From Candolleomyces eurysporus (lineage: Eukaryota; Basidiomycota; Agaricomycetes; Agaricales; Psathyrellaceae), in assembly GCA_027579435.1 (NCBI GenBank), contig JANBPK010000919.1, positions 558,001 through 622,000 on the forward strand: DNA of 64,000 bases. The letters run 5' to 3'. Of the stretch, positions 10,345 to 23,977 are shown piece by piece. The translations under genes were made by a program, and so were the position numbers. The notes beneath the pieces are model-generated. The model did no database searches, was not told the origin of the DNA, and saw nothing but the letters and a program-made list of their open reading frames with translations. How positions within the stretch are numbered: the first letter of the stretch is position 1; each line of letters starts with the position of its first letter.

Positions 10345-12700
10345 ATGTCTCTTAAGGAAAAGGAAGACGTCGTAACAACCGAAAAGGCCGCGAGCGCTGA
10401 CGCTGGAGATTCCATACAGCGAGCTGAGAATGGCGGGCCTGGGACTGAGAACAAACTCAAGCGTCAGCTCAAGAACCGGCACATTGCCATGATCAGGTGC
10501 GCCCCATTACTCGCTCAGAGCTTACGAACCCGGAGGCTTATCACCGTGTAGTATTGGCGGGGTCATTGGAACAGGTAGGGGGACGATGACCACCTCAGAA
10601 GCTCCTGTGGACTAAACCTTGTTCAGGTCTATTCTTGGGAACCGCTACTGCGCTGCGAAATGGTGGTCCTCTTGGTATGACTCTTTCATTTTCGCTTCCC
10701 GGATTGAGTTAACGGAGGAGAATAGGACTGCTGCTTGGCTACATCCTGATGGGTACCATATGCTACAGTGTCATGGTAAGCGTCTGTGGAATGGCTGGAG
10801 CTTTGAGTGATCCGCTGAACGATCGCTTCCCGCCTCCATAGGTTTCGCTGGGTGAAATGATCGCGTTCCTTCCGCTCCCTGGTGGGCATATCACTTTGGC
10901 GAGGCGTTTTGTCAACCCCGCGTTCTCTTTCACGATGGGCTGGAACTATTGGTATAACTGGACCGTTATCCTGCCAGCTGAGCTGAGCGCTTCTGCCGTA
11001 CTCGTCGGATTTTGGACTCAGGACATCAGTCCCGCTGTTTGGATTACCATCTGTATGGTGGTTGTTATCGCCATTAACGCACTGGGTGCAGGTAGGTGAA
11101 AATCGCATCGAGATACCATTCAATTTCTCATGTTTATCAACAGGCGCCTATGGTGAAGCCGAGTTTGTATTCGCGTGCGTTACAATCGTTCTCGAGTGTC
11201 CATGAGAGGACGAATCCTGATTAATAGACAGGTCAATCAAGGTCATTACCATTGTTGGCCTCATAATCCTGGGCGTCGTTCTTGACCTTGGTGGTGGACC
11301 TAACCACGACCGACTGGGATTCCGATACTGGAAGGACCCTGGAGTTTTCGTTCAGTTCCACGGAATAGAAGGAGCCAAGGGGCGATTCTTGGGTTGGTGG
11401 GCCGTGATGACCCAGGCAGCGTTCTCCTTCATCGGCACAGAAATTGTTGCTGTAAGATTGACGACCGTTTATCCTTCCAGCTTCGATGCTCACCCGCCCT
11501 GGCTTAGATTGCTGCTGGCGAAGCGAAGAACCCTAGGCGTAACCTTCCTCGGGCTATTCGACGAGTGTACATCCGTAAGTGGGATTCTCAAAGGTACGGT
11601 TAGATCGGTATTGACCAAGTAGCACACTAGGTATCCTCCTTTTCTATATCCTCGGTACTTTCGTTATTGGCCTTCTCGTACCCTCAAACCATCCGGGCCT
11701 CGACTTAGATGATGGTACGGCTGCCTCATCGCCATTCGTTATCGCTATTCAGAGTGCTGGAATCAAGGCCCTTCCTTCGGTGTGTAATTTGATAACTTCA
11801 GATTATTAACATCCCATGCTGATCGTCCTCAGATCATCAATGCCTGTCTTCTGACATCTGCCTGGTCTGCCGCTTCTAGCGACTTGTACACCAGCTCTCG
11901 AGCTCTTTGTCAGTATCACTCTCCTGATCTCTCCACACGTTTCATTGATATGGTTTGTACAGATGGCTTGGCTGGTGCTGGGAATGCTCCTAAAATATTC
12001 CTACGAGCTTCGAAAGGAGGTCTTCCATATGTTTCCGTCATCTTCTGCGCGCTCTTCTCAACACTCGCGTATATGGGCCTTGGAAATGGGTCTGGTCGTG
12101 TCTTTGGCTGGTTTGCTAATATGACTGCGGTCGCCGGGCTTATGACCTGGTTTGGCATCAGCTTCACCTACTTGCGATTCTACGCAGGGACAAAAGCTCA
12201 AGGGATTGACAGAACAAAGTTACCCTACTACTCCAAGATGCAACCATACGCGGCGTGGTATTCTATGTGCTTCAGTCTGTTGATTTGTATAGTAAGCGCT
12301 GGGAATACTTCGAGGCGTCGCAGCAGTGGGCTGACTATTCATTTGTAGCTGAGCGGATGGAGCGTTTTCTTGAGAGGTTCCTGGCTAGCAGAGACCTTTG
12401 TCACGAACTACTTCCCCCTTGCCCTCTTCCCTGTCTTGTATATTGGCGCTCGTTTCTACTACCGGAAACCTCTGGTAAAGCCGATTGACATGGATTTCGT
12501 CTCAAATCTCGACGAAATCGAGGCTGATAGGTAAGTCGTTGCTGCCCTGACGATGTCAGTTTCAACGAAAGTCTTACCACTCCGCTTAGTTATGACGATC
12601 CGCCGCCGAAGAACCGCTTGGAGGCCTTTTGGCAATGGCTGGTAAGCATGTTGAACCTGGCCGGCATTTAGTGATGCTAAATTGGGCTTCATAGATGTAA
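10345..12700 (+). CDS. Amino-acid permease, fungal YAT family (APC superfamily)
   Basis: Plasma-membrane proton-coupled amino-acid importer. A charged cytosolic N-terminus (KLKRQLKNRHIAMI) leads into the conserved first helix, which after splicing reads SIGGVIGTGLFLGTA. Later landmarks are YSVMVSLGEMIAFLP, NYWYNWTVILPAELSA, a loop GWWAVMTQAAFSFIGTEI, the segment AAGEAKNPRRNLPRAIRRV typical of the family, and SSDLYTSSRALYGLAGAGNAPKIF. More than ten short introns interrupt it; the last exon is just Met plus the TAA stop (12695-12700). About twelve membrane helices are expected. Substrate cannot be read from the sequence. It converges on the RhoGEF gene. Confidence 0.93.
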
Positions 12701-13088
12701 CCCTTACCGTCAAGATGGCACACAACCCCCGTCCAACTAATTCGCTGTTATCGATTATTCGAACTGGGTAGAAGCCTAGGCATTTGAGAACAGAAACAGA
12801 TGCATTTAATTATAAATAATAAAGCAGAGTAAGTAGAGCCAAGGCGAGGAATCCACATGTACAAAACCGATATTGTTAATTTCATGCTACGTTCGAGAAA
12901 TGCGTAAGAGAGAAACAGACAAACTACAGCAAGGAAAGTAACCTGAAGGGAATGCGACGAAGGTTGGTTAGACGTGAGTGGTGGAAGGTTAGATGACATA
13001 TAAAATGGAAAAGAAAGAATTCTATCGATGTTAAAAATACAGCTGAGCAAGAGAAAACCCTAGGGGAAAAGAGCGAGCTTAAGGAAAA
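12701..13088. other. Convergent 3' regions of permease and RhoGEF genes
   Basis: AT-rich spacer with an AATAAA at about 12818 on the + strand, a possible polyadenylation signal of the permease. No gene recognised. Confidence 0.5.
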
Positions 13089-16000
13089 CTAAGCCTTTGA
13101 AGCAGGTATGTGCAGGTTGATAGCTAGATAAACATCATTTAGAAATTGTTCCAATACAAGAGACCCAGAGACACAACGAACCTCGATACCAATTCAACGC
13201 ATCAGATGGCGACGGTGCGTCGAAGTACAAGATTGCCTTGTTATCAACAAGGCGGAGTGCTAAAGGATCTTCTATCAATTACCGTGACTTTTGTGTGAAC
13301 ACTCTCACTCACCATTGCCATGAACAATGCTAGCTGGTTGAGGTAAGGTTTGCATCCTCAAAACCGCCCACAGATCGACGTGTGAGTTGGGGTCCATGCC
13401 GTCCGTGGGGTCTCGGCACAAGACCAGAAGGTCATTGCACAGAATTCCGACCAATGGTCTTGGCGTGAGTTCAGGAGCTAGACAATCCACTTGCACAGTC
13501 GAGGCGTCGCCTTGGGCGTTAATAGCCTCAAATGATACCACGGCCTTCCGAACGACCCGAGTCAAAAGCAATTTTCCGTCCATGATCAGACGTCTGCGGC
13601 ACATTAGCATCGTTTCATGCAACCGAAATACAAGGACTTTACCTGTGAGGTTGAACAAGCGGACTGGGGAATTTTCCACGGATTCGAGATTGCCATTGCA
13701 CTAGCTTCCGCCTTGACTCTGATTCCCGTTTTCCCTCGTTCATGTTGCTGGCGAGCAAGGATATTTCTGCGAGTGCCCGATCAAGTGGATCTTCCAAGAA
13801 TTCGTATGGCGATGGAGGCGTGCTCCGAACTAGTTCTTCCAACTGTCAAATGAGGAAGCGAGTGAGTACGCGCCTGTCATTGTCAAGGGTGAACATACAA
13901 GCAATTTATACCGAGGCACACGTTGCACCGGCAATAGCAAATAGCCTTCAAGATTTAGCTGGGTATGGCGAGGGTTGAGTCGACATCGCTTCAAGTAAGA
14001 CTTTATCCGCTTCTTCTGGCTCGTCGTGAGGATCGGCATCCCTGCGTTGGCCAGAGCTTCTAGCGAAGGGGCACCTGATACCGACATGCTGAGGCTAACT
14101 AATTGAGCCGTGCTGGCGGATGGCGAGACCGCTGTACCAGGGCTAGCGTTCCCAGCACCCGGAGTTGTCCAATACTTTATTCGCTGTGTGGAGTTGTCGA
14201 AATTGCTATCACGACCACTTAGTCGATCATACCGAGGGGAAAAAATGATGGACCCACTTGATATAACTCGAGTACATCCTCATGAATGCAGCATGTTTGA
14301 CGAAAATATCGCCAACCGCCTTTGCCACTTCCGTCGAGAACTTGCCTTCAATATCCGTGTCTGAGAAATTTGGTTTGAACAAAGGTGCGGCGGCCTTCTC
14401 CAAAGCAGGAAGGAAACTGTCATGGTGGAAAGAGAAGAGAGCATCGATGCCGCCGAAGACAATCTTGCGCTCAGATGCAGGTACCACGGTGTCTTTCGTC
14501 GACCCAACGCCGCTTAGCAGGTTCACTGGTGTTGCAGCGGGCTTGATGTAGATTTCAACAAGTTCTTGAAGACCCTTGACATAGGTCCGCTCAGTTCTAC
14601 ATCGTCAATCAGCACATCGTCCAGCAGACAAGGTAAGAGAATCACGCACACTACGATTTCCTGGATAATCTTGCTGCGTTTTCCCTTGTCATCCTTGTAC
14701 TTCCTTTCGTCCATCGACGAGCTACTGTCCGTCGTAGCAACGCTCAACGTCTGACTCGATGTCCCGCTCCGCAGACCCATCATGGATTCTGCCGACCTCA
14801 AATGAGTAGAGTCTGAACCTGAGCCACTAGACACCATGGACACTTCGCGGTCCACCACAGTCGGTCTCCGTGAGCGGGCCCCTGCGATGGACTCATCGCC
14901 ATAGATGCTGACAGGGTTAGGCTGTTGCGACTGCGCAAGATCGTTCATATCCTTCAGGTAGGCCATGACCGATCTTAGGGCCCTCATATAGGCTTCCCTT
15001 GCACGTTCTTCCTCACGCCGAATGTACTGTTCTTGATCGACGGCGGGTGAAGCTGGGCTTGGCAACGGAACCATTAGGTCCTGTGGCGCTTCATCATCAG
15101 CCACGGGCTCGTTTGATCCATTGGTTGCAGTGACGTTTGGAACGAAAGCCGAGGAATCTGGGATGGGTATGGATAAACTTCCAGGCGCCTCAAACGGAAG
15201 GAAGCTTCTTCGTTTTGTCCGCCTTGCAGTAGGTACGGGTGGGGCTAAGAGGCCCAGAGAAGCATTTGCAACGGGTGGATGGGATGGAGGTTTCGGCGGC
15301 GAATGAAGAGATGGACCCCTCAGAAGATCGCGTGAGGGTTTCTTGCTCATTTGAGGGGGCGAAGGAGGGGTGTTGAGAACCGGGAGGTCAAGAATACCGG
15401 ACGTGGAGAACCGGAGGTCGATCTGCGGAGTCTTACTCATCCGTTCTGATACACTAGGAGAAGTCGTCATGGGACGAGGCTGAACTCTGGGCGAGACTTC
15501 TTCCGGATGGAATGGCGGTAATGGGGGACGTTGCTCAGGCATCCCTCGATTCGGGTGTCCAGGGGAAGGGGTATCCACTTTTATCTTGCCCATGGACATT
15601 TTCTTCAAGAATCCCCATCTGCTATTTTTCTCCTTGCCGTCCCTCGTTGATGGCCGACGCAAACTCGAGCCACCGTTCCTGCTCTCAGGTGGACCAGGAC
15701 TGGGGGTTGGAGACTGGTTAGCGATCGTGGTGGGAGAAGCATAGGATTTTCGCAGCTGTTCTGGACTTGAAGAAGGGCCCACCGAGGATTTGCTCGGATC
15801 ATCCCATAGCGATTGGCTTAGCTGTGGTCGAGCTGCATTGATTGGAGGTCGCATGGGGCCGCCAAGGGACGAAGCTGGCCCAAGGCTACCGAAGCGTTTG
15901 GCGTTGGCGGGAAGAGCTGGAGGGCTCAAACTATTGAGAAGATTGGAACTTGAGGCAGAGGAGTGGTTCGTAAGTGGAGGAAGACTAGGGTCTTGGCTGG

Positions 16001-17828
16001 TTCCTGCCGATTTACCACGTCGCAAGTCACCAGCACTCTTCATTTTGCGAACTTCACGTTCACCCTGGCCATTTGGTTCTTCGCGCCTTTGTGGGGAAGG
16101 AGGGATTTGCGATTCACCGGGTACCGGTGCAAGTTTGTTGGTTCGCGTCTGGTCAAAATAAGCACGGTTAGGCGTCGTTCGTGTGCGTTGAAGGGACCGG
16201 GACTGGACAGGTGGCGGGCCACCAGCGGCCAAAGGTGCCGGCGAAGTAACTGATCTCGCAAGCATGGGCGCGCGCTCCGGTGTGATGGTGTGATCCTCCT
16301 CGTCTGCAAACTGAGCCCTGGAAGCATTGGATTGATTGGGACTCGATGGGTCAACGTCTGACGAGTCTTCTGGGTCGGTCCCATCCTGGTCATTGTCTGC
16401 AACGGTCGCCGATAGCTGCGGCATCGGGACGGGTGTAGAGGGAGGATAAGCAGGGGTCATCGGAGCTTTAGCGAGTAATGGTTCAACCAAAGCTCTCCAT
16501 GGACCCTGGAATGGGTTCCCATCCACACATAAAGTTTGAAGAGCAGGAAGCATACAGAGCCAACTGGGCAGAGAGTGTAGCTTATTTCGCCGAATGCTAA
16601 GGGTATGTAGTTTTTCGAGGTCGACGAGAGAGTCGGGTAGGGTGCTTATTCCGGTTGAGTCGGCGATCAGCAGTCGTAAATTGTGCAGTTCGGCGAGGAA
16701 GACGGGCAGAACGCGCAGGGGGTTCGATGCGACGTTCAGCTCCTCTAGATTCTCGCAGACAGCAAGCACTGGTGGAAGGGCACCGAGGAAGTTGGCAGAG
16801 ATATCAAGAGCAAGCAATGTTGTACCGATTCGAGGGAGGGTAGTTGAAAGGAATCCCGGGATGGCATTGGGAGTTGAAGATGAGCCAAGGAGAAGATGTG
16901 TTGTCCCTAAAGAATGTCGTCTTTTAGGCACGGTGGAGCATTAATGGACATGAACATACCTGACTGGACATTCAACTGCACAATNGGGGGTGTTATCTGC
17001 TTGTACGATCAATCCGCGTCCTTCGTCGGCCACGACCGCGGCGGATGTCCGCTCGTCTTCATGATCGACCAAGCCACTGTCACCCTCGTCAAGTCCATTT
17101 TCATCGTCTGTCTCATCCTCGCTGAGAATTCCCATCTCGTCCTTCTCATCTGGGCGCCAGCTGATGTCATAACTCGGCTTCTGGGTGAGTGGTGGGACAC
17201 TAGGTACTGGACTATTGTCTTGCACAGAGCCGTTGTTGCCGATAGACGAAGACCGGGAACGTGCACTAGAAGAATACGCACCGGACCAGCGTGAGTGGTC
17301 TATCGGTGTCCTGGACTGGTTGTATCGCGCAGAAGGTACAGCACCCGGCTCCTTTGCCAGGAGCTGGACGACAGTCTCTGAGTTGATTCCCACCCCCTCG
17401 TCGGAGGATGCGATGTGGACATTGTTGTAGTCTCCAGACGTGGGGTTGCTTCCAGAGCTTGCATATGCCGAGGAGCGTGTCGAATTGGAAGTCGAGCCCG
17501 AGGACGACAGGGCGGGCATGGAGGTCAAGTGATGGTGAGGAGGGCGAAATGGGTATGGGTCTGGGAACTGAGAGGGGTCTGGGAGAGCCATGTTGTGTAT
17601 ATTGGGCCTGGACATGGAAGTAGAGGCCTGCTCTGGTAGTTCCGAGGAATCTGGGGAAGGGTAGAGGCGCGACGAGAGCCTAGGAGGATATGGTGGTTCT
17701 GGTGAGAGATCGTCGCGATGGGCACGTGGGATGGGTGGTCGCTGGCTTGGCCGCAGATACTCGAGCCCGACTTCATCTGAATAGTCGTCGTCGCCGTCGG
17801 GGATGTTGGCAGAAAACCGCAGCGACAT
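13089..17828 (-). CDS. Leucine-rich-repeat RhoGEF (LRR + DH-PH)
   Basis: Very long regulator, predicted Rho-family guanine nucleotide exchange factor. Order: about 280 acidic/Ser-rich residues from the start at 17828; leucine-rich repeats (LLALDISANFLGALP, LEELNVASNPLRVLP, LHTLSIRRNKLHSLP); about 450 disordered residues; a DH domain opening with SKIIQEIVVTERTYVKGLQEL, followed by YINNFDNSTQRIKYW and SYLKRCRLNPRHTQLNLEGY with LLLPVQRVPRYKLL; then a PH-like region (RRLIMDGKLLLTRVVRKA, VGILCNDLLVLCRD, ILYFDAPSPSDALNWYRA) ending HIPASKA. The N at 16985 breaks the join of the first and second exons; without it the frame runs through IVQLNVQS into SGTTHLLLG. GTPase target unknown. Confidence 0.88.
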
Positions 17829-18604
17829 GGGGCTCGGAAAAGGCGTAAAGCAAAAGCAATAATAATTGCATTTTCCGTGATTTCCATTCCAGCGATGGGC
17901 CAGGTAAACAGATCAAAACACAGACTGTCTTGAGCCCCATCTCCATCTCAGACTCATGTTTTGGAAATTGAAGACCATATCCCCTGTGCACCTCTCTATT
18001 TGTCGTCGGGCATCAGCAGAATCTCCCTGTGCATCTCGGAAGGGTGCTACTACCCAATACCAGTTGTTGGTCCACTCCTCGTGTTTTATTCCTGTCGAGT
18101 TGAGGGGACCTGTCTCTCGATCTCCTGGGTCTAGAACTAGCTGAAGGTCTGGCAGTGATGTTTTCTCATGCATGATCATTGCAGTCCCAGCGCCTTACGA
18201 CCTCCCCATCTCTCCATGTAAGTTCTGACGATCACTGCATCTTCACCTTGAGGAGAAAATGCGGAACGGGAAGGAACCGAGGATACACCATGCCATCTGT
18301 CAGTTCGCCACGAGTTCAACATACAGATTTGTGAAATCGTCACCCTTTGATTGTTGCTAGATGATGGCTACTTTAATAAATGATGGTCACCACTCCACTT
18401 TCCGGCCTCGAAGGCCACCTCTGCATGCGCACTCTACTCGCCGCAGATCCACCACCTATTATGGCCTTCCGCGCTGTCAACGCACCTTGGCTAAGCAGTG
18501 AGGTTCTCCATCCAGATACCCTACCGGCGCGACCGTGCCCAGCCAAGATGGAGAAGCAGTCTCGCATCCGTCCAGCCACCAACCCCTCAGCATTGTCCAT
18601 GTAT
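17829..18604. other. Intergenic region between RhoGEF start and ELP4 stop
   Basis: About 780 bases. It should contain the RhoGEF promoter and 5' UTR and the ELP4 3' UTR. A minus-strand open frame at 17913-18179 (88 codons) has no recognisable motif and no coding support beyond its length. Confidence 0.4.
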
Positions 18605-20238
18605 TCAGAAATCGTAGACGTCTGGTCGATCTGAGAAGAACGCCACCTTCTTCTTCTTCGATTTTTGAAGATTAACCTTGGAAGTAGCGTTCGAAACACC
18701 CTCATCTTTCTTTGCCTGTTCCACACCCTCGATTTCTATATCAATTCGAGCTCCTCCCCCAGGTGCGACATGATCGACTGTCCTCTTCTCGATCGGTGCC
18801 CCTTTTCCCGTCGTCAGCTCAACTGTTGTACTTGAAGGAGCCGTCGTCCGTCTCTCCGAAACGCCGCCCTCCAGATCCAAATGGAGAGTTTCAAAAATAA
18901 GCCTCTTCCTCGTGCACTTGAACGCCAGATTGTTCTCGCCGCTGCCTCCAAAGCTATTCGCTGAAGACGCAAGTCCGCGTAGTGTCGAGAACCGATCACT
19001 CGGTGCTACAAGAGTGCTTGGCGAAGGCAATGAATGTATGTGGACGAATCCATGGTGTGAAGCAAACATGGCCGATAGAGAGGGATCGGCTGTAGAACGT
19101 TTAACGCACGAATCGCAAAGCAATAAACCCATTCATGTCTCACCAGAAAACGCCGTCAACGTTAACGATGCATCTGTAAGCCAGCCTACTTTTTTCAGCC
19201 ATCCATTGCCACCCCAATTGTCGGATGAGAGACGGGGACTGAGCGTGATAGAAGCGCAGCCATGAGGGTACTTGCGAAGTAGCGCCCTGAGAGAATGCAA
19301 GAAGTGCAATACGCTCTGCAGATAATAGGCCAATCCGTAAGTTTAGATTTCCATTTGATATGGATCAATGGTCTGGTTTCACTTACCTGCGCCGTGATAT
19401 CTCCCCAGCCAGTCGGCGACCCTAGGGAAGGGATACATACACGTACGGGTACAGAGTTCTGCTTCTGTAAAGTCTTTTCGATGTGGCGCAGCGCGGATAC
19501 AGTGGGAATATCTTTAGATAATTCCGCCGAGTTGCTTGGAGGTATAAGTGATGCCCTGGATGAACCAACAGCCTCGTCCAGGACTGATTGGGGGATTCTA
19601 CTGGTCAGATCGAAGACATGGCAATAATTCTCCGAGTTCCTATGAGATCGCAATGAGCATTGAACGTGTAACAATGATTAACAATTGATCCCAAGGTAGA
19701 GATTAGAACTTGTAGCATCTCGAGCTCGAGAAGCGGCCCCCGAAGAGAGAGAAGAGATGAAAAATACGTACGAAATAGGTGCGGAAACCGTGGTTTGAAA
19801 TTGCTTCATCTGTTCGTATCTCCACGCAATCTTCACTTTCGTGTCTGTCTGGGCCTGATCTTCGTCATCCAACTCCCCGTCGCCACCTGAGGGTACCTGT
19901 CCTGACGAGCCCTTATCCTGTAGAGCGGATTTTGGATACCATAGAAGATCTTTCATGAACTCCTCTGGTTCATTGTCAAGGACGCAGACGTAATGTCCAC
20001 AAGCCAGTCCCTCTGCGACATAATACTTTTGAACCAGCTCCCCGTACGAGGAGTGGAGATCGGGAGCTGCGACAACCAGCGAACAAGATAGAGGTAGTCC
20101 GCCTCCCAAGATGTCGTCCAGAGAAGAGATCCCAGTCGATGTATTAATCGTGGATGAAGATGCTGGAGAAACACGGGTTCCAGGATAAGATTTGAGACCG
20201 GACTGCTTTGAAGGGTCCCTGCGCTTGAAAGAGGACAT
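18605..20238 (-). CDS. ELP4: Elongator complex subunit 4
   Basis: RecA-like subunit of the Elp4-Elp5-Elp6 ring of Elongator, which acts on wobble-uridine modification of tRNA. The start MSSFKRRDPSK (20238) is followed by TGISSLDDILGGGLPLS and VVAAPDLHSSYGELVQKYY, the degenerate nucleotide-loop region typical of Elp4, then EEFMKDLLWYPK and KIAWRYEQMKQFQTTVS. After splicing the next exon reads SNSENYCHVFDLTSRIP, then VCIPSLGSP, LHSLRALLRKYPHGCASITL and SAMFASHHGFVHIHSLP. The C-terminus is Lys-rich (KSKKKKVAFFSDRP). There are at least three introns. It starts only 94 bases from IMP1 in a divergent pair. Confidence 0.92.
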
Positions 20239-20332
20239 TTTGTGGTGGTGGAAGAGGTTCACACCGTTAGCGCTCGAAATCGTCAGTCCGATCAGATGGC
20301 TCGGAGTTGTCATTTCTCAGTCCTGCCACGAC

Positions 20333-21082
20333 ATGGCCAATCCTCCGAGGCAGTTTCTCCTCTATCCACTTCAAGCCCTGGGACAAGCCGTGCGCAGGCA
20401 GGTCACTCAACCATCCAAACGAAGCTTTCCTAGGCGCGTCGGATACGGGTTTTTGGTGGTACGTGCAAGTTTCCGTATCCTCACGGTCGAAAAGGGTTTG
20501 ACCACCCGTCGGTCTAGTTTGCCAACTTGGTGTGTTTCAGCCACCTCTTCGTTGAATATGTAGGAACGCTATCTCCAGTAGGTCCTCCTCGCATTCAAAG
20601 CCGTGTGTCACTTCATTTCGCAATTTTAGATGAGCGGCCCTTCGATGCTCCCAACGCTTGGGGTGGAGGGTGAGGTTGCTCTCGTCGACCGCCTTTCAAT
20701 TCGCCTCAATCCTTACAACATTAACCGCGGGGAACTATTAATACTGCTCTCGCCATTAGACCCCAAACGCACGATCTGCAAAAGAGTCATAGGATTACCA
20801 GGCGATATCATCTGCGTGGATCCCACAGGACAGACAGCGCCGTCTACTGAACACGTTGTCATACCCAAAGGGCATATATGGATATCTGGGGACAATGCTG
20901 AGGCATCTCGGGATTCAAGGCTGTATGGGCCAGTCCCAATGGGCTTGGTTCTTGGGAAATTGAGGGCCAGGGTAAGCGTCTCGGAGTCAAGCCATACGTA
21001 CCTGACTGACCCATACTTCTAATAGGTGTGGCCACCCTCAAAGTTCACAGTATTGCGAAGCAATATGACGTACATCGACTGA
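20333..21082 (+). CDS. IMP1: Mitochondrial inner membrane protease subunit 1
   Basis: Type I signal-peptidase family enzyme that removes sorting signals of inner-membrane and intermembrane-space proteins. The sure part is the exon from about 20631: SGPSMLPTLG contains the nucleophilic Ser, RTICKRVIGLPGD contains the general-base Lys, and HIWISGDNAEASRDSRLYGPVP is the conserved box E region. An intron (about 20972-21026) joins LGKLRAR to VWPPSKF, and the protein ends NMTYID. Upstream, a small exon reading HLFVEYVGTLS and a first exon starting MANPPRQFLLYPLQ are likely, but the junctions between them are uncertain. Convergent with the TPR gene, 87 bases apart. Confidence 0.88.
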
Positions 21083-21169
21083 TCTCTTCCCTTCCAACCA
21101 ACCCATGTGGTGGTCGAGATTGGCTCCAAGATCCTACACGCCTCCCGGAGTCCCCTCCCCAACGTTCCG

Positions 21170-22213
21170 TCACCTCGAGAAATTCACAGAGTATCCACCT
21201 TGACCATTGGGCTCGAATTTGAAGTTGTCGGTAGACAAGCCGAAATTCCCTGTTGCTTAGGCGTCAGGCAATCACGGTCAGGACGAAGAAGCCGGTATCG
21301 CACATACCCAGCAGACTGTCTCCCAACCCTTTCAACTTGCTCAACATCTCAGACGTTTCCTTTTTCTGAGCGGCTTCGATTCGAGGCTTCAGTCTTCGGA
21401 GCTTTCCCTCGATATCCGATCGTTGGGGACCGGGTTGTATGATTTGTAGGAGGGCGTTGTAGTCTTATTATGGCGAATGAGGAGGAGGGTATGACACAAT
21501 TTAGAGCGCCTACCTTCTTGCGCTGCCGTCAGGGACGACCAGGTATCTAAAGCTTCATTCGATGCAGCGCGTCGTTGTAGTGCCTTTTCGTAAGTGGGAT
21601 TATCTTTCAAAGCTGAGAGAGTTGAGGACACGCATTGTGTGGAAATCGGGTGAACGGACCTTGGGTGCAAGCCTCCACAGCTTCTTTGTGCTCTCCCTCT
21701 CAACATCATTAGTATTGGTGCCACAGTACCGGCGACACAACATACCAACTTCACATGGCACGCCCCAATGTTTGCAAATAGCACAGAGCGCAACTGTGTA
21801 ACTTCTTTTTGTTCATCGTCTGTCATAGGCACATCGGCAACATGCTCGGATACATCTTTCTCAGAGTCTTCCTCCTCCTCAGCTTCGGGGAGATTACTAG
21901 AACTCGGGCCAGGTGATTCTTCGTCGTCATCGTCTGATCGGTGTGTCGTTTTCTTTCTAGAATCTCTTCTCTTGGGTAATAGATTCAATGCAGCCTGATA
22001 TGCGACCAAAGCTTCGTTCCATTTGGACTGGCGGAAGTAGTTGTTACCATCCGACTTTCGGTCGTTGGCGTCTTGGATACTAATCTGCGTCCATCAGACC
22101 TGTCCTAGTCTGAAGAGCTTATGTGACATCGTTCCACTTACAGCAATACTCTGGTTTTTAATCTCTTCTGGCTTGACGTCGTCGCGAGTGGGTGGAGCCA
22201 AAGCATCCGACAT
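21170..22213 (-). CDS. TPR protein of the TTC1 type
   Basis: Tetratricopeptide co-chaperone-like protein of about 280 residues. The start MSDALAPPTRDDVKPEE (22213) leads, after an intron, to a first TPR (NNYFRQSKWNEALVAYQAALNL), a long acidic insert (EEEEDSEKDVSEH), a second TPR (LRSVLFANIGACHVKL) and a third (ALKDNPTYEKALQRRA). The C-terminus reads LGLSTDNFKF-type residues and ends GGYSVNFSR, matching the conserved tail of TTC1 proteins. It is expected to bind Hsp70/Hsp90 tails or G proteins; this is family knowledge, not visible here. Divergent from LYS1 across 203 bases. Confidence 0.8.
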
Positions 22214-22275
22214 GATGAATTCAAGACGAAGGGAGCAGCCTAAACTCGCTGGGGTTGCAATGTAACTCCCCGCAA

Positions 22276-22312
22276 GATAAGATAAGATGGTGATACCACC
22301 CGATATCTTATC
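22276..22312. promoter_or_regulatory. Cluster of GATA-factor motifs in the TTC1-LYS1 divergent promoter
   Basis: Two overlapping AGATAAG hexamers (around 22275-22286) and one CTTATC on the other strand (22307-22312) lie in the 203-base gap between the two start codons. Fungal nitrogen regulators of the AreA/Nit2 type bind HGATAR. Regulation is inferred. Confidence 0.4.
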
Positions 22313-22416
22313 ACATCGGCCGAAACCCCTTCGAGTCAGATTTGAATCCAATAAAGCTTTTGAATCTCTCATTGAACTCATTTTGCTCTCTTGCACCACT
22401 CTCACTGCCCACGGAC

Positions 22417-23708
<1,292 letters not shown>

Positions 23709-23977
23709 ANTTTTTTCACCGAGACAAAAAAAAATAACTGCATGTATAATACGGCTCGCAGCTTGCTCATACGATACACGAGTGTTGCTATGGGATTCCG
23801 GAAGGAGGATAGAAATGCAAACTGCGACCATCAGCAATGTGAGAAAAGGGGAGATATATGGCCGACAGCACCGCTCTGCCTCCTTCTAACTGCCCATTCA
23901 TTTCTTTCTCTTACTCGCCAGCGCTTGTAGCAAACTTTATTGGTGCTGGTCGCCCCTTCCTTTCATTCTTTTTTTCA

